Shown here in pieces: positions 27,398 to 37,044 of a stretch of DNA of 64,000 nucleotides (the first letter of the stretch is position 1; the number at the start of each line of letters is the position of its first letter). Source of the stretch: Pseudomonas sp. ACN8 (lineage in GTDB: Bacteria > Pseudomonadota > Gammaproteobacteria > Pseudomonadales > Pseudomonadaceae). The translations under genes and the position numbers were made by a program. The notes under the pieces were generated by a model. It made no database searches and was not told where the DNA came from. It worked only from the letters and a program-made list of their open reading frames with translations. Location of the stretch: NCBI RefSeq assembly GCF_002303925.1, contig NZ_MRCS01000021.1, positions 1-64,000 of the forward strand. Direction: 5' to 3'.

Positions 27398-27554
27398 CGC
27401 CTCACCACGAAGATCGCCCTGCGATTGCGAACCGTTTAAAGAACGATGGAGCACGAGGGCGATGACAGAGACGGAGCCCGCAGGCAGCTCGAAATAATAA
27501 CACGGACGCTGCCCGGTTTCCCGAGCAGAAACACCTGCTTAGTCCGGCGCCCTG

Positions 27555-27782
27555 CTAAATTCGCCAACCTGCTTTCCGACCGAAAATCCAGGCCAACAGC
27601 GGCCCTGCCACCATCCCTATAAGAAGAGCCAAAAGGATATAAGCAGCGACTGGCATCTGCGCAGATGACCAACCGAGGAACATCAGTGAAGTCGACTGCT
27701 GGTTTTCCAGCGCGAACGTCAGAACCACTATCAATAACAACAGAATGAAAACGCCAAGAAGCACGCGCTTTAAATTACGCAT
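27555..27782 (-). CDS. lapA: LapA-domain (DUF1049) inner-membrane protein
   Basis: This 75-residue protein from the ATG at 27,782 has GGGAG five bases upstream; a GTG six bases further upstream is less well placed. Two membrane helices (about 8-26 and 45-65) flank LENQQSTSLMFLG, the classic LapA/DUF1049 pattern, and a basic tail follows. LapA helps regulate lipopolysaccharide assembly in Escherichia coli. Its place between ihfB and wzz fits an envelope role, though the function here is by family only. It lies 31 bases after ihfB. Confidence 0.82.
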   Translation of the reverse strand: MRNLKRVLLGVFILLLLIVVLTFALENQQSTSLMFLGWSSAQMPVAAYILLALLIGMVAGPLLAWIFGRKAGWRI

Positions 27783-27812
27783 GAACACTCCCTCGGTAAT
27801 CGTTGACGAGGA

Positions 27813-28109
27813 TCAAACCCCCTCCTCCTCTTCTTCATTCACCCGGTCACGCAGCTCTTTACCTGGCTTGAAGTGAGGAACGAATTTGCCGTCGAGACTG
27901 ACAGACTGGCCGGTTTTCGGATTGCGCCCTACCCGTGGTGCGCGATAGTGCAGAGAGAAGCTGCCAAACCCCCGGATCTCGATGCGATCCCCGGTAGCCA
28001 GACATTGGGACATTTGCTCAAGCATGGTCTTGATGGCCAACTCCACATCCTTGGATGAGAGCAGCCCTTGATGGGTGACAATTCGTTCGATCAACTCCGA
28101 CTTCGTCAT
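27813..28109 (-). CDS. ihfB: Integration host factor subunit beta
   Basis: This 98-residue histone-like protein begins [15 protein letters not shown] and has [17 protein letters not shown] and [12 protein letters not shown], the DNA-intercalating arm of IHF/HU proteins. With IhfA it bends DNA at specific sites. The C-terminus ends [10 protein letters not shown], longer and more acidic than the short tail of the P. aeruginosa protein. It marks the conserved left boundary of the O-antigen locus in pseudomonads (ihfB/himD next to wzz). Confidence 0.96.
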   Translation of the reverse strand: MTKSELIERIVTHQGLLSSKDVELAIKTMLEQMSQCLATGDRIEIRGFGSFSLHYRAPRVGRNPKTGQSVSLDGKFVPHFKPGKELRDRVNEEEEEGV

Positions 28110-28258
28110 ATTTTTCCCTTCTTTTTCAAGCAGCTAGATCAGCGCTCCAAAGGTTTTAGCATGCCTGCACGATTTTGAACAGCCTGAGTTTCGCCATCCA
28201 TCCCAGCCCACCAAAATGCTGGATTCCTCGAACGGGAAGACTCTGGGCGATCACCCTG

Positions 28259-28543
28259 TCATCGGCAAATCACCAGCATAGTGCGCGTCAGGAAACCCGC
28301 CGGGTTGAACCCCAAAAGCCCCTCTTCCTCCTCCTCTTCCTTGAGATCATCAGACCTTGTCACAACCTGGTAGCCCGCCCCTTTGCATTCCCTGGCCGCA
28401 CGCTTGTAACACTTCTCCCATTTCGAACCGAGCCCCGAGCAATCAACCTCAACACCGCTAACCCCACGCACTGCGTGAGTTTTGGCGTTAGTGGTACAAC
28501 CCGCTAATGCCAGCACCGCTACTGCGACAATGAGCTTGTTCAT
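28259..28543 (-). CDS. Small conserved lipoprotein, function unknown
   Basis: This 94-residue protein has a lipoprotein signal, MNKLIVAVAVLALAGC, with the lipidated cysteine at 16. The mature part has four more cysteines (VDCSGLG, WEKCYKRAARECKG, and one near the C-terminus) and a run of six glutamates in LKEEEEEEGLLG. I do not recognise a family. It sits alone between the rpsA terminator and ihfB on the same strand. Confidence 0.7.
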   Translation of the reverse strand: MNKLIVAVAVLALAGCTTNAKTHAVRGVSGVEVDCSGLGSKWEKCYKRAARECKGAGYQVVTRSDDLKEEEEEEGLLGFNPAGFLTRTMLVICR

Positions 28544-28712
28544 TCACGTCCTTTTGCCAGAAAGCCTATCGGGCGATCATTAGCCTCAGCCTAAAGACTA
28601 GCTGCAAATAAGCGATTGATCCGACTAAACATTCAGACCCTCTTTCGGCGTTTTTGGTTCACGACCCAAGCAACCGCATGCATCCGCACCCGATTCACCA
28701 AACGCCGGACAC

Positions 28713-28742
28713 AAAAAAGGGCGACCGAAGTCGCCCTTTTTT
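28713..28742 (-). terminator. Bidirectional terminator after rpsA
   Basis: A perfect 7-bp stem, GGGCGAC (28,719-28,725) with GTCGCCC (28,730-28,736) around CGAA, is flanked by six A residues on one side and six T residues on the other. It works for rpsA on the minus strand and could stop transcription from the other direction too. Confidence 0.9.
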
Positions 28743-28757
28743 ACAGAAAGTCAGAAC

Positions 28758-30449
28758 TTAGTTCTGCTTTTCCATTTGTGCACGCAGCAGGTCACCCAGA
28801 GTGGTGGCCACAGGAGCATCAGTAGCTACTGGCTTGTCGCGCAGGCTCTGGATTGCTTCTTTCTCGTCTTCAACGTCTTTCGACTTGATCGAGAGCTGAA
28901 TTACACGGCTCTTGCGGTCAACGCTGATGATCTTGGCTTCTACTTCTTCGCCTTCTTTCAGAACGTTGCGCGCGTCTTCAACGCGGTCACGGCTGATTTC
29001 GGAGGCTTTCAGAGTCGCTTCGATATCGTCGGCCAGAGTGATGATGGCGCCTTTAGCGTCAACTTCCTTCACGATGCCTTTAACGATGGCGCCTTTGTCG
29101 TTCTCTTGAACGTACTCGGAGAACGGATCGCTTTCCAGTTGCTTGATACCCAGGGAGATGCGCTCGCGCTCTGGGTCAACCGACAGGATAACGGTGTCCA
29201 GCTCGTCGCCCTTCTTGAAGCGGCGAACGGCTTCTTCGCCCACTTCGTTCCAGGAGATGTCGGACAGGTGAACCAGACCGTCGATGCCGCCGTCCAGACC
29301 AATGAAGATACCGAAATCGGTGATCGACTTGATGGTGCCGGAGATTTTATCGCCCTTGTTGAACTGGCCAGAGAAATCTTCCCACGGGTTGGATTTGCAC
29401 TGCTTGATGCCCAGGGAGATACGACGACGCTCTTCGTCGATGTCCAGAACCATAACTTCCACTTCGTCGCCGACTTGTACGACTTTCGAAGGGTGGATGT
29501 TCTTGTTGGTCCAGTCCATTTCGGAAACGTGTACCAGACCTTCAACGCCTTCTTCCAGCTCAGCGAAGCAGCCGTAGTCGGTCAGATTGGTTACACGCGC
29601 GGTAACGCGAGTGCTTTCCGGGTAACGGGCTTTGATAGCAACCCATGGATCTTCGCCCAGCTGCTTCAGGCCCAGGGAAACACGATTGCGCTCGCGATCG
29701 TACTTCAGAACCTTGACATCGATCTCGTCGCCAACGTTGACGATTTCGGAAGGATGCTTGATACGCTTCCAAGCCATGTCGGTAATGTGCAGCAGGCCAT
29801 CGACGCCACCCAGATCGACGAATGCGCCGTAATCGGTGAGGTTCTTGACGATACCTTTGACTTGTTGGCCTTCCTGCAGGGATTCCAGCAGAGCTTCGCG
29901 CTCGGCGGAGTTCTCGGCTTCCAGGACGCTGCGACGGGAAACGACAACGTTGTTGCGCTTCTGGTCCAGCTTGATGACCTTGAATTCCAGCTCTTTGCCT
30001 TCCAGGTGCGTGGTGTCGCGCACTGGACGGACGTCAACCAGAGAACCTGGCAGGAACGCACGGATGCCGTTAACGTCGACAGTGAAGCCGCCTTTAACCT
30101 TACCGTTGATAACGCCCTTGACCACTTCTTCGGCTGCGAAGGCTGCTTCCAGAACAATCCAGCATTCAGCGCGCTTGGCTTTTTCACGGGACAGCTTGGT
30201 TTCACCAAAGCCGTCTTCAACCGAGTCCAGAGCAACGTGAACTTCGTCACCGACGTTGATGTTCAGTTCGCCAGCGTCGTTGTAGAACTGCTCAAGCGGG
30301 ATGAGTGCTTCAGACTTCAGGCCAGCGTGAACGGTTACCCAGCGAGCCTGGTAATCGATATCAACGATAACACCGGTGATGATGGAGCCTGCCTGAAGGT
30401 TCAGGGTTTTTAGGCTTTCTTCAAAGAGTTCCGCAAAGCTTTCGCTCAT
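28758..30449 (-). CDS. rpsA: 30S ribosomal protein S1
   Basis: This is a 563-residue protein from the ATG at 30,449 ([19 protein letters not shown]), with AGGAA just upstream. It consists of six S1 RNA-binding repeats. The repeats show the usual motifs (for example [20 protein letters not shown] and [20 protein letters not shown], each followed by [16 protein letters not shown] endings). S1 unwinds and docks mRNA on the 30S subunit. The frame is open upstream to 30,494, but that extension does not look like S1. A strong terminator follows the gene. Confidence 0.98.
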   Translation of the reverse strand: MSESFAELFEESLKTLNLQAGSIITGVIVDIDYQARWVTVHAGLKSEALIPLEQFYNDAGELNINVGDEVHVALDSVEDGFGETKLSREKAKRAECWIVLEAAFAAEEVVKGVINGKVKGGFTVDVNGIRAFLPGSLVDVRPVRDTTHLEGKELEFKVIKLDQKRNNVVVSRRSVLEAENSAEREALLESLQEGQQVKGIVKNLTDYGAFVDLGGVDGLLHITDMAWKRIKHPSEIVNVGDEIDVKVLKYDRERNRVSLGLKQLGEDPWVAIKARYPESTRVTARVTNLTDYGCFAELEEGVEGLVHVSEMDWTNKNIHPSKVVQVGDEVEVMVLDIDEERRRISLGIKQCKSNPWEDFSGQFNKGDKISGTIKSITDFGIFIGLDGGIDGLVHLSDISWNEVGEEAVRRFKKGDELDTVILSVDPERERISLGIKQLESDPFSEYVQENDKGAIVKGIVKEVDAKGAIITLADDIEATLKASEISRDRVEDARNVLKEGEEVEAKIISVDRKSRVIQLSIKSKDVEDEKEAIQSLRDKPVATDAPVATTLGDLLRAQMEKQN

Positions 30450-30487
30450 TTTAATTCCTGTTGATGAGGGCGAAGAATACGCCCATC

Positions 30488-30508
30488 TCCACACCCCAGA
30501 CGGTGTGG
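30488..30508 (-). promoter_or_regulatory. Stem-loop in the rpsA leader
   Basis: CCACACC (30,489-30,495) pairs perfectly with GGTGTGG (30,502-30,508) around a six-base loop, about 40 bases upstream of the rpsA ATG. S1 is known to repress its own mRNA in Escherichia coli through leader structure. A similar role here is inference from position. Confidence 0.4.
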
Positions 30509-30520
30509 GTTAGTTTCATT

Positions 30521-30567
30521 TAAAAGAAGCCACCGCAGGACTATGACTGGTCCCCTGCGGCCTTCTT
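30521..30567 (-). terminator. Imperfect hairpin after cmk
   Basis: On the minus strand AGAAGGCCGCAGG can pair with CCTGCGGTGGCTTCT apart from a two-base bulge, and TTTTAAAT follows. It starts just past the cmk stop, ahead of rpsA. It may be a terminator or a partial one, since rpsA is often co-transcribed with cmk. Confidence 0.5.
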
Positions 30568-30569
30568 GG

Positions 30570-31259
30570 TCACCCGGCGATATCGCGAATGGCGATCTCG
30601 CTCATGATGCGTTCCAGCACCTGATCGATGGATAATTCCGTGGAATCCAGCTGTATGGCGTCAGCCGCCGGTTTGAGCGGGGCTACCGCTCGCTGGGTGT
30701 CACGCTCATCGCGCGCACGTATCTCATCTAGCAGACTCGACAGACTAACACCCTCGACCTTGCCCTTCAACTGCAAATATCGACGGCGCGCCCTCTCCTC
30801 GGCGCTGGCGGTCAGAAAAATCTTCAGCGGCGCGTCAGGAAAAACCACCGTGCCCATGTCGCGACCATCCGCCACAAGACCCGGCGCTTCCTGAAAAGCC
30901 CGCTGGCGCTGCAGCAGCGCCTCGCGTACAGCGGGCAGCGCAGCCACCTGGGAAGCACCGGAACCGACGCTTTCGGTGCGAATGACATCGCTGACTTCAT
31001 CACCTTCCAGAATGATGCGTTGCAATTGCCCCTCCGTCGCCGCGATGAACTGCACATCCAGATGAGCGGCGAGTTTCTTCAGTAGCTCCTCATTGGTCAG
31101 GTCGACACCGTGGTTATGCGCAGCGAAGGCCAGCAATCGGTACAACGCACCGGAGTCCAGCAGGTTCCAGCCCAGGCGTTTGGCCAGGATCCCGGCTACC
31201 GTGCCCTTGCCCGAACCGCTTGGTCCATCGATGGTGATGACCGGTGCAATGTTGATCAC
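30570..31259 (-). CDS. cmk: Cytidylate kinase
   Basis: This enzyme is about 229 residues from the GTG at 31,259. It has the P-loop [18 protein letters not shown] near the start, [12 protein letters not shown], and [20 protein letters not shown]. It phosphorylates CMP and dCMP. The start is chosen because AGAGG lies seven bases upstream and GTGA overlaps the stop of tyrA-aroA, so the two are translationally coupled. The open frame extends to 31,343 without resemblance to Cmk. Confidence 0.95.
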   Translation of the reverse strand: MINIAPVITIDGPSGSGKGTVAGILAKRLGWNLLDSGALYRLLAFAAHNHGVDLTNEELLKKLAAHLDVQFIAATEGQLQRIILEGDEVSDVIRTESVGSGASQVAALPAVREALLQRQRAFQEAPGLVADGRDMGTVVFPDAPLKIFLTASAEERARRRYLQLKGKVEGVSLSSLLDEIRARDERDTQRAVAPLKPAADAIQLDSTELSIDQVLERIMSEIAIRDIAG

Positions 31260-33499
31260 GACTGCGCCTCTTGTGCCACGCGAATACCGACCTGTGCGCA
31301 CAGCGCCAGGAAATTCGGGAACGACGTCGCGACGTTGGCGCAATCATGAATGCGAATCGGTGCACTGGCGCGCAGCGAAGCAACGCTGAACGCCATGGCG
31401 ATACGGTGATCACCATGACCGTGCACTTCACCGCCGCCGATCTGGCCACCATCGATGATGATGCCATCCGGGGTCGGCTCGCACTTGACGCCCAGCGCCA
31501 GCAAACCATCCGCCATGACCTGGATGCGATCCGACTCCTTGACCCGCAGCTCTTCAGCGCCACGCAACACGGTGCGCCCTTCGGCACAGGCGGCGGCGAC
31601 GAACAGCACCGGGAACTCGTCGATCGCCAGCGGAACCAGCGTCTCGGGAATCTCGATACCCTTGAGTTTAGCTGCACGTACGCGCAAGTCAGCTACCGGT
31701 TCGCCACCCACTTCACGCTGGTTTTCCAGGGTAATGTCGGCGCCCATCAGGCGCAGGATGTCGATCACACCGGTACGGGTCGGGTTGATGCCCACGTGCT
31801 CCAGCACCAGCTCCGAACCTTCGGCGATCGATGCCGCCACCAGGAAGAACGCCGAGGACGAAATATCACCCGGGACCTCAATGTGGGTCGCGGTCAGCTT
31901 GTTGCCGGACTCGACCGATGCGGTCGCACCGTTGACCGTCACCGGGTAGCCGAAGCCACGCAGCATGCGCTCGGTATGGTCGCGGGTCGGAGCAGGCTCG
32001 GTAACCGTGGTCTTGCCTTCGGCATACAGACCGGCCAACAGCAGGCAGGACTTAACCTGGGCACTGGCCATCGGCATGGTGTAAGTCAGGCCCTTGAGCT
32101 TGTGGCCACCACGAATGGTCATCGGCGGGCGACCTTCAGCGGCGGTTTCGATCACCGCGCCCATTTCACGCAGCGGATTGGCCACGCGATTCATCGGGCG
32201 CTTGGACAGCGAAGCGTCGCCGGTCAGGGTGCTGTCGAAGCTCTGCGCAGCCAGCAGGCCGGACAGCAGACGCATCGAAGTACCGGAGTTGCCCAGGTAG
32301 ATCGGGCCCGGTGCAGGCTTCAGGCCATGCAGGCCAACGCCGTGAATGGTCACACGACCGTGGTGCGGTCCTTCGATGACCACGCCCATGTCACGGAACG
32401 CCTGCAAGGTCGCCAGGGCATCTTCGCCCTCCAGGAAACCTTCGACTTCGGTGACACCGTCAGCCAGGGAGCCAAGCATGATCGAACGGTGGGAAATCGA
32501 TTTGTCACCCGGTACGCGAATCCGACCGGACAGGCGGCCACCAGGTTGAGCCAGGAAAATCAGATCGTTGGAATTCATAGCGTCCACATAGGCCCTGCGG
32601 GCCAGGATTTTACTGAAATGCTCGCGGGCAACCCGGGCGCGAGTGAAAACGCCCAACAATTGGTGCCCATCCCCTGCATCGACCGCGTCGCGCAAGGCGT
32701 CGAGGTCGCTGCGAAATGTATCGAGTGTGCGCAGGACAGCTTCGCGGTTGGCGAGGAAGATGTCGTGCCACATCACCGGGTCGCTTCCGGCGATTCTTGT
32801 GAAATCGCGGAAACCGCCCGCAGCGTAACGGAAGATCTCAAGATTTTCATTGCGCTTGGCCAACGAATCGACCAAGCCGAACGCCAGCAAGTGCGGCAGA
32901 TGGCTGGTCGCGGCCAGTACTTCGTCGTGACGCTCGACCTGCATGTGCTCGACATCGGCACCCAGCTCGCGCCACAAACGGTCAACGACCGCCAGGGCTG
33001 CCGGATCGGTCTGATCCAGCGGCGTCAGGATCACTTTGTGGCGACGGAACAACCCGGCGTTGGAGGCTTCCACCCCGCTTTGCTCGGAACCGGCAATCGG
33101 GTGCCCCGGCACAAAGCACGACGGCATACTGCCGAATGCTTCGGTGGCCGCACGCACCACATTGCCCTTGGCGCTGCCGACATCGGTCAGGATCGCTTGC
33201 CCCAGATCCATGCCCGCCAGACGCGCGAGCACTTTCTCCATGGCCAGGATCGGCACCGCCAACTGAATGACGTCGGCGCCCTGACAGGCAACACCCAGGT
33301 CTTCTTCGCAGCGATCCACCACACCCAACTCGACCGCGAGTTTGCGCGATTGTGGATCGAGATCCACCCCGACCACCTCGCGGCACAGACCGCTTTCACG
33401 CAAACCCTTGGCAAACGAACCGCCGATCAACCCGAGACCGACCACCACCAGGCGACCGATCATAGGCTCAGCAGATTGCAACGCAGTGACATCAACCAC
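31256..33499 (-). CDS. tyrA-aroA: Fused prephenate dehydrogenase and 3-phosphoshikimate 1-carboxyvinyltransferase
   Basis: This 747-residue protein has two enzymes. Residues 1 to about 300 are prephenate/arogenate dehydrogenase (NAD motif [30 protein letters not shown]). From about 308 on is EPSP synthase ([46 protein letters not shown]). It serves tyrosine synthesis and the last-but-one common shikimate step. This fusion is known in pseudomonads. The GTG at 33,499 overlaps hisC by eight bases. An internal ATG at 33,463 (MIGRLVVVG) is an equally plausible start. Confidence 0.95.
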   Translation of the reverse strand: MVDVTALQSAEPMIGRLVVVGLGLIGGSFAKGLRESGLCREVVGVDLDPQSRKLAVELGVVDRCEEDLGVACQGADVIQLAVPILAMEKVLARLAGMDLGQAILTDVGSAKGNVVRAATEAFGSMPSCFVPGHPIAGSEQSGVEASNAGLFRRHKVILTPLDQTDPAALAVVDRLWRELGADVEHMQVERHDEVLAATSHLPHLLAFGLVDSLAKRNENLEIFRYAAGGFRDFTRIAGSDPVMWHDIFLANREAVLRTLDTFRSDLDALRDAVDAGDGHQLLGVFTRARVAREHFSKILARRAYVDAMNSNDLIFLAQPGGRLSGRIRVPGDKSISHRSIMLGSLADGVTEVEGFLEGEDALATLQAFRDMGVVIEGPHHGRVTIHGVGLHGLKPAPGPIYLGNSGTSMRLLSGLLAAQSFDSTLTGDASLSKRPMNRVANPLREMGAVIETAAEGRPPMTIRGGHKLKGLTYTMPMASAQVKSCLLLAGLYAEGKTTVTEPAPTRDHTERMLRGFGYPVTVNGATASVESGNKLTATHIEVPGDISSSAFFLVAASIAEGSELVLEHVGINPTRTGVIDILRLMGADITLENQREVGGEPVADLRVRAAKLKGIEIPETLVPLAIDEFPVLFVAAACAEGRTVLRGAEELRVKESDRIQVMADGLLALGVKCEPTPDGIIIDGGQIGGGEVHGHGDHRIAMAFSVASLRASAPIRIHDCANVATSFPNFLALCAQVGIRVAQEAQS

Positions 33500-34604
33500 G
33501 AGCCAGAACCTTGGTCAGCGCCTCAAGGAAGCGACTGTTCTCTGCCGGCAGGCCAATGGTGATGCGCAAGTGGTTCGGCATGCCGTAATTGGCCACCGGA
33601 CGCACGATCACGCCTTCACGCAGCAAGCCCTGGAACACCGGGGCCGCGACTTGACCGAGATCGACGCAAATGAAATTGCCCTTGGATGGAATCCAGCTCA
33701 GCCCCAGCTCACGGAAACCGGCTTCCAGTTGCCGCATGCCGGACTCGTTCAACTGACGGCTTTGCGCCAGATATTCTTCATCCTTCAACGCTGCACAGGC
33801 CGCGGCCAGGGCCAGGCTGTTGACATTGAACGGCTGGCGCACACGGTTCAGCACGTCTGCGACTACCGTCGTGGACAAGCCATAACCCACGCGCAGCGCC
33901 GCCAAACCATAGGCCTTGGAGAACGTGCGGGAAACCAGCAGGTTTGGATAAGCCGCGAGGAAGTCCAGACCATCCGGCAGATCGTTGCCTTCGGCGTACT
34001 CGATGTAAGCCTCGTCCAGCACCACCAGTACATGCTCCGGAACATCCTGCAGGAATTCGTCCAGCGCCTCGGCGTCGAACCAGGTCCCGGTCGGGTTGTT
34101 CGGGTTGGCGATGAACACCACTCGGGTGTTGGCATCGATCGCCGCCAGCATGGCAGGCAGGTCATGCCCCCAATCCTTGGCTGGAACCACCTTGGCCTGT
34201 GCGCCGACCGCCTGGGTGGCAATCGGGTAGACAGCGAACGCATGCTCGCTGAACACGGCATTCAAGCCCGGCGCCAGGTAGGCGCGCGCCACCAGCTCAA
34301 GAATGTCATTGGAGCCGTTACCCAACGTCACCTGATTCAGCTCGACGCGGCACTGCTCGGCCAACAGACTCTTGAGCGCAAAACCATTGCCGTCCGGATA
34401 ACGGGTCAGCTCGACCAGCGCATCGCGGATCGCCGCCAGTGCCTTGGGGCCAGCACCCAGCGGGTTTTCGTTGCTCGCCAGTTTGACGATGCTGGCTGGA
34501 TCGAGATCCAGCTCACGCGCCAGTTCGTCCACGGGTTTGCCCGGAACGTAAGGCGAAAGTTGTTGCACGCCCGGCTGCGCCAGAGCGAGGAAATTGCCAC
34601 TCAT
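33492..34604 (-). CDS. hisC: Histidinol-phosphate aminotransferase
   Basis: This 370-residue class II aminotransferase has LASNENPLGAGPKAL (substrate region), FIANPNNPTGTW, and the PLP lysine in SRTFSKAYGLAALRVGY. In pseudomonads this copy (HisC2 type) sits between pheA and tyrA-aroA and can serve both histidine and aromatic amino acid transamination. It follows pheA by 13 bases and overlaps the fused gene. Confidence 0.94.
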   Translation of the reverse strand: MSGNFLALAQPGVQQLSPYVPGKPVDELARELDLDPASIVKLASNENPLGAGPKALAAIRDALVELTRYPDGNGFALKSLLAEQCRVELNQVTLGNGSNDILELVARAYLAPGLNAVFSEHAFAVYPIATQAVGAQAKVVPAKDWGHDLPAMLAAIDANTRVVFIANPNNPTGTWFDAEALDEFLQDVPEHVLVVLDEAYIEYAEGNDLPDGLDFLAAYPNLLVSRTFSKAYGLAALRVGYGLSTTVVADVLNRVRQPFNVNSLALAAACAALKDEEYLAQSRQLNESGMRQLEAGFRELGLSWIPSKGNFICVDLGQVAAPVFQGLLREGVIVRPVANYGMPNHLRITIGLPAENSRFLEALTKVLARG

Positions 34605-34617
34605 TTGCTACCACCCC

Positions 34618-35712
34618 TTAGAGAACTGCTTTCGGGTAGGAACCCAGCACCTTGAGTGCCACTGCTTCCTGACTGATCTTTTCAAGCACACCTTTGACCA
34701 GCGGGTCGCGGTGGTGGCCGACGAAGTCGATGAAGAACACGTAGGTCCACTTACCACTGCGCGACGGACGAGTCTCGATTCGAGTCAGGTCGATGCCATT
34801 GTCGTGGAATGGCACCAGCAACTCATGAAGCGCACCCGGCTTGTTGCTCATCGAAACGATGATCGAGGTCTTGTCGTCGCCGGTCGGCGGCACTTCCTGA
34901 TTGCCAATCATGAGGAAGCGCGTGGAGTTATCCGGACGGTCCTCGATCTTCTCGGCCAGACGGGTCAAGCCGTACAGGCCGGCCGCCATATCGCCGGCAA
35001 TCGCCGCCGAGTTCCACTCTCCCTTGACCCGCTTGGCCGCTTCGGCGTTGCTGGACACCGCCACGCGCTCGACATTCGGGTAATGGGCGTCCAGCCACTT
35101 GCGGCACTGGGCCAGGGACTGGGCGTGGGAGTAGATGCGGCTGATGCTGTCGGTCTTGGTGTTTTCACCAACCAACAGGTGATGGTGGATACGCAGCTCG
35201 ACCTCGCCGCAGATCACCATGTCATGTTCCAGGAAGCTGTCGAGGGTGTGGTTGACCGCGCCTTCGGTGGAGTTCTCCACCGGCACCACGCCAAAATTCA
35301 CCGCCCCCGCCGCCACTTCACGGAACACTTCGTCGATCGCCGCCATCGGCTTGCTGATCACGGCGTGGCCGAAGTGCTTCATGGCCGCCGCCTGGGTGAA
35401 CGTACCTTCAGGGCCCAGGTAAGCCACTTTCAGCGGCTGCTCGAGCGCCAGGCACGAAGACATGATTTCACGGAACAACCGCGCCATCTCTTCGTTGCCC
35501 AGCGGCCCCTGGTTACGCTCCATGACACGCTTGAGCACCTGAGCTTCGCGCTCAGGACGATAGAACACCGGCACTTCGCCTTCGGCCAGCGAGGCCATCT
35601 TTACCCGCGCGACTTCCTGGGCGCAGCGCGCGCGCTCACTGATCAACTCCAGGACCTTTTCGTCCAGGGCATCAATGCGCAGGCGCAGTGCCTTGAGTTC
35701 TTGCTCAGACAT
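34618..35712 (-). CDS. pheA: Bifunctional chorismate mutase / prephenate dehydratase (P-protein)
   Basis: This 364-residue protein has three parts. An AroQ-type chorismate mutase occupies about 1-95 (LRLRIDALDEKVLELISERA). The prephenate dehydratase occupies about 97-275, with the catalytic TRF in DNSTRFLMIG and VPVENSTEGAVN. The ACT regulatory domain (about 285-364) carries the phenylalanine-binding ETRPSRSG (ESRP-like) motif. It commits chorismate to phenylalanine and is probably feedback inhibited. The start shares one base with the serC stop. Confidence 0.96.
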   Translation of the reverse strand: MSEQELKALRLRIDALDEKVLELISERARCAQEVARVKMASLAEGEVPVFYRPEREAQVLKRVMERNQGPLGNEEMARLFREIMSSCLALEQPLKVAYLGPEGTFTQAAAMKHFGHAVISKPMAAIDEVFREVAAGAVNFGVVPVENSTEGAVNHTLDSFLEHDMVICGEVELRIHHHLLVGENTKTDSISRIYSHAQSLAQCRKWLDAHYPNVERVAVSSNAEAAKRVKGEWNSAAIAGDMAAGLYGLTRLAEKIEDRPDNSTRFLMIGNQEVPPTGDDKTSIIVSMSNKPGALHELLVPFHDNGIDLTRIETRPSRSGKWTYVFFIDFVGHHRDPLVKGVLEKISQEAVALKVLGSYPKAVL

Positions 35713-36797
35713 TAGCCGTGTTCCTTCTCGAACTCTGCCATGTACGAAACCAGCGCGTTGACGGCGTTGATGTCGACGGCGTTATAGATGGAGGCGCGCA
35801 TGCCGCCCACGGAACGGTGCCCCTTGAGGTTCAACAGGCCACGCTCGTCGGCACCGGCCAGGAACGGCTTGTCCAGACGATCATCGGCCAGGCGGAACGG
35901 CACGTTCATCCACGAGCGGTCCGACTTGTTGATCGGGTTGCTGTACAGGCCGCTGGCATCGATGAAGCCGTACAGCGTGCGCTGCTTGACTTCATTGAGC
36001 TTGCCGATGGCCTCTACGCCGCCTTGCTCCTTGAGCCACTCGAACACCAGGCCGGACAGGTACCAGGCCAGAGTCGGAGGGGTGTTGTACATCGAACCGT
36101 TATCGGCCGCGACCTTGTAGTTGAGCATAGTCGGGCACAGGGAACGGGCCTTGCCCAGCAGGTCTTCGCGAACGATGTTGACGACGATACCGCTCGGGCC
36201 GATGTTTTTCTGGGCGCCGGCGTAGATCATGCCGAAGCGCGAAACATCCACCGGGCGCGACAGGATGTCCGAAGACATGTCGGCGACCAGCGGAACATCA
36301 CCGGTCTCCGGGATCCATTGGAATTCCAGGCCGCCGATGGTTTCGTTCGGCGCGTAGTGAACGTAGGCCGCGTCTTTCGACAGCTTCCACTCGTTCTGGC
36401 CTGGAATGGCGAAATAGTCGTAAGGCTTGGCGGTGCCGGCAACGTTGACGTGGCCGTAGCGCGAAGCTTCTTCGATGGCCTTCTGCGACCAGATACCGGT
36501 GTCGATATAGTCGGCAGAGCCGTTTTCCGGCAACAGGTTCAGAGGAATCTGAGCAAATTGCTGGCTGGCGCCACCTTGCAGAAACAGCACTTTATAGTTC
36601 GAGGGGATATTCAGCAGATCACGCAGATCCTGCTCGGCCTTGGTGGCGATGGATACGAACTCATCACTGCGATGGCTCATTTCCATGACCGACAGACCCT
36701 TGCCGTGCCAGTCGAGGAGTTCACCCTGGGCGCGCTGCAGGACAGCTTCGGGAAGCGCCGCGGGACCGGCACAGAAGTTATAGGCTCTCTTGCTCAC
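35712..36797 (-). CDS. serC: Phosphoserine aminotransferase
   Basis: This enzyme is about 361 residues from a GTG at 36,797 (MSKRAYNFCAGPAALPEAVL); a TTG two codons earlier (36,803) is also open. It shows MEMSHRSDEF, FLQGGASQQFAQIP and the PLP lysine in YAGAQKNIGPSG. It acts in serine and pyridoxal phosphate synthesis. It heads the serC-pheA-hisC-tyrA/aroA-cmk series, which is tightly packed and probably one transcription unit. Confidence 0.95.
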   Translation of the reverse strand: MSKRAYNFCAGPAALPEAVLQRAQGELLDWHGKGLSVMEMSHRSDEFVSIATKAEQDLRDLLNIPSNYKVLFLQGGASQQFAQIPLNLLPENGSADYIDTGIWSQKAIEEASRYGHVNVAGTAKPYDYFAIPGQNEWKLSKDAAYVHYAPNETIGGLEFQWIPETGDVPLVADMSSDILSRPVDVSRFGMIYAGAQKNIGPSGIVVNIVREDLLGKARSLCPTMLNYKVAADNGSMYNTPPTLAWYLSGLVFEWLKEQGGVEAIGKLNEVKQRTLYGFIDASGLYSNPINKSDRSWMNVPFRLADDRLDKPFLAGADERGLLNLKGHRSVGGMRASIYNAVDINAVNALVSYMAEFEKEHG

Positions 36798-36878
36798 ATC
36801 CAATCTCGCTCTGATTTGGTGGTATCACGCAATAAATCACATTATCAGCCGACACCGGGTCCCTGTTGAAACAGGTCT

Positions 36879-36964
36879 GTGGGAGCGAGCCTGCTCGCGA
36901 TTGCATCACCGCGATACTTCAGACGTACCGCGGCGCCTGCATCGCCAGCAGGCTGGCTCCCACA
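36879..36964. repeat. REP doublet (REPIN) between serC and gyrA
   Basis: GTGGGAGCGAGCCTGCTCGCGA (36,879-36,900) and the inverted variant TCGCCAGCAGGCTGGCTCCCAC (36,942-36,963) enclose a linker of about 41 bases. Each arm is itself palindromic (GCGAGC...GCTCGC). Paired inverted REPs of this type are non-autonomous elements mobilised by RAYT transposases in the P. fluorescens group. Confidence 0.88.
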
Positions 36965-37004
36965 AGGGATCTCCGGAGGTGTCGATATTTCATTACGGAC
37001 AAAC

Positions 37005-37033
37005 AACAAGGGGGCGAATTTTCATCCGCCCCC
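37005..37033 (-). terminator. gyrA terminator
   Basis: GGGGGCG (37,010-37,016) pairs with CGCCCCC (37,027-37,033) around a ten-base loop. The minus strand continues CTTGTTGTTTG. It lies 11 bases past the gyrA stop codon. Confidence 0.8.
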
Positions 37034-37044
37034 TGCTTACCCGC

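Noticed and set aside
25960..27554. Possible JUMPstart/ops (GGCGGTAG) element for the O-antigen operon.
   Set aside because: No GGCGGTAG-like sequence was found on the minus strand upstream of wzz or rmlB.
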